Source: Bradysia coprophila (lineage: Eukaryota > Arthropoda > Insecta > Diptera > Sciaridae). From it: 64,000 bases of DNA. Below the pieces are notes generated by a model. That model worked only from the letters and a program-made list of their open reading frames with translations. It searched no databases and had not been told where the DNA came from. Shown here piece by piece: positions 63,688 to 64,000 of this stretch. Positions within the stretch are counted from its first letter, which is position 1, and each line of letters opens with the position of its first letter. Where the stretch lies: positions 9,362,390 through 9,426,389 of the forward strand of contig NW_023503409.1 of assembly GCF_014529535.1 (NCBI RefSeq), read 5' to 3'. A program made the position numbers and the translations under genes.

Positions 63688-64000
63688 GTGTACCCTTCGT
63701 ATTATATCAAATTCGTTGAACGAAATCAAATTTATCAAAACACTATGACTGAAATAACTGAAACCCCAGCTGCTCAAGCCCCAGAGGAGAAAAAGCCCGA
63801 AGACGAAATTAATGCCGAAGAAGCGACAAATGGCAACCATAACGGTGAATCCGAAACGAATGGAGATGCTCAAGAAGAGTCTGGCGAGAAAACAGAACCA
63901 CCGAAGGAAATGCGAGCCATTGTTTTGACCAGTTTCGGTGGATTCAAGGGATTGAAAGTGTTGAAGAAACCGGAGCCAGCACCTCAGGCTGGTGAAGTGT
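63688..64000 (+). CDS. VAT-1-like quinone-oxidoreductase-type protein, 5' part
   Basis: An internal exon starts after TTTCGCAG at 63687, with 57 bases of 5' UTR and then ATG at 63745; the CDS is open to the window edge (85 codons). The first 53 or so residues are Glu/Asn/Thr-rich and low in complexity (MTEITETPAAQAPEEKKPED). They are followed by the start of a medium-chain reductase fold, KEMRAIVLTSFGGFKGLKVL, then KKPEPAPQAGEV. An acidic extension before a RxxVLTxFGG start is the arrangement of synaptic vesicle membrane protein VAT-1 and its homologues, which act in the cytosol and on vesicle or mitochondrial surfaces. The NADPH-binding and catalytic part lies outside the window, so other members of this reductase family cannot be excluded. 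Confidence 0.75.
   Translation, partial: MYPSYYIKFVERNQIYQNTMTEITETPAAQAPEEKKPEDEINAEEATNGNHNGESETNGDAQEESGEKTEPPKEMRAIVLTSFGGFKGLKVLKKPEPAPQAGEV

Overview
The window is nuclear DNA from an insect, most likely a fly of the lower Diptera (a sciarid-type fungus gnat would fit; this is an inference from protein similarity, not proven). The genes have many short introns (about 50-100 bases) with GT-AG borders, and the deduced proteins track Drosophila orthologues closely. The DNA between genes is AT-rich and crowded with small inverted-repeat transposons. All protein calls come from reading exons by eye and checking that reading phase is kept across each junction.

Layout, left to right. 1-1557: non-coding with a short direct repeat and a small inverted-repeat element. 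1558-5030 (-): TER94/VCP/p97 AAA ATPase, 8 coding exons, 803 aa. 5031-8755: a tRNA-like relic, a hAT-type foldback MITE and a 1.7 kb repeat-filled element. 8756-11512 (+): SSRP1, the HMG-box subunit of FACT, 710 aa. 11635-14465 (-): translation initiation factor eIF2B delta, 721 aa, tail to tail with SSRP1. 19669-21432 (+): a seven-membrane-helix PAQR protein of the MMD type, whose 5' exon is not resolved. 25227-26261 and 27823-28885 (-): a tandem pair of secreted chitin-binding (peritrophin-like) genes; the second is broken by a 28-base insertion. 30257-34456: a transposon graveyard with a hAT element carrying a copia-type LTR, a decayed non-LTR reverse transcriptase and a 1.1 kb palindrome. 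35053-47663 (-): Madm/NRBP pseudokinase, 10 coding exons, 596 aa, with an 8.7 kb first intron. 53586-55253 (+): Dlish/Vamana, three SH3 domains, 373 aa. 55991-56930 (-): mitochondrial ribosomal protein S15 (bonsai), 269 aa. 58351-58824 (-): an orphan intronless ORF, perhaps transposon-derived. 63745-end (+): the first coding exon of a VAT-1-like zinc-free oxidoreductase, cut by the window edge.

The host genes are unrelated housekeeping or signalling genes and form no operon or pathway cluster: protein unfolding (TER94), chromatin transcription (SSRP1), translation initiation (eIF2B delta), growth and Hippo signalling (Madm, Dlish), mitochondrial translation (mRpS15) and gut-lining proteins (peritrophin pair). 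The most unusual content is in the mobile DNA: several MITEs with exact 8- or 9-base target duplications, two foldback elements that share ends but not arms, and two large palindromes able to make long hairpin RNA. There is also a compact possible mini-gene (TATA box, initiator, 26-codon ORF, poly(A) signal) on the opposite strand inside Madm intron 1. I found no CRISPR array and no intact transposase or viral gene.
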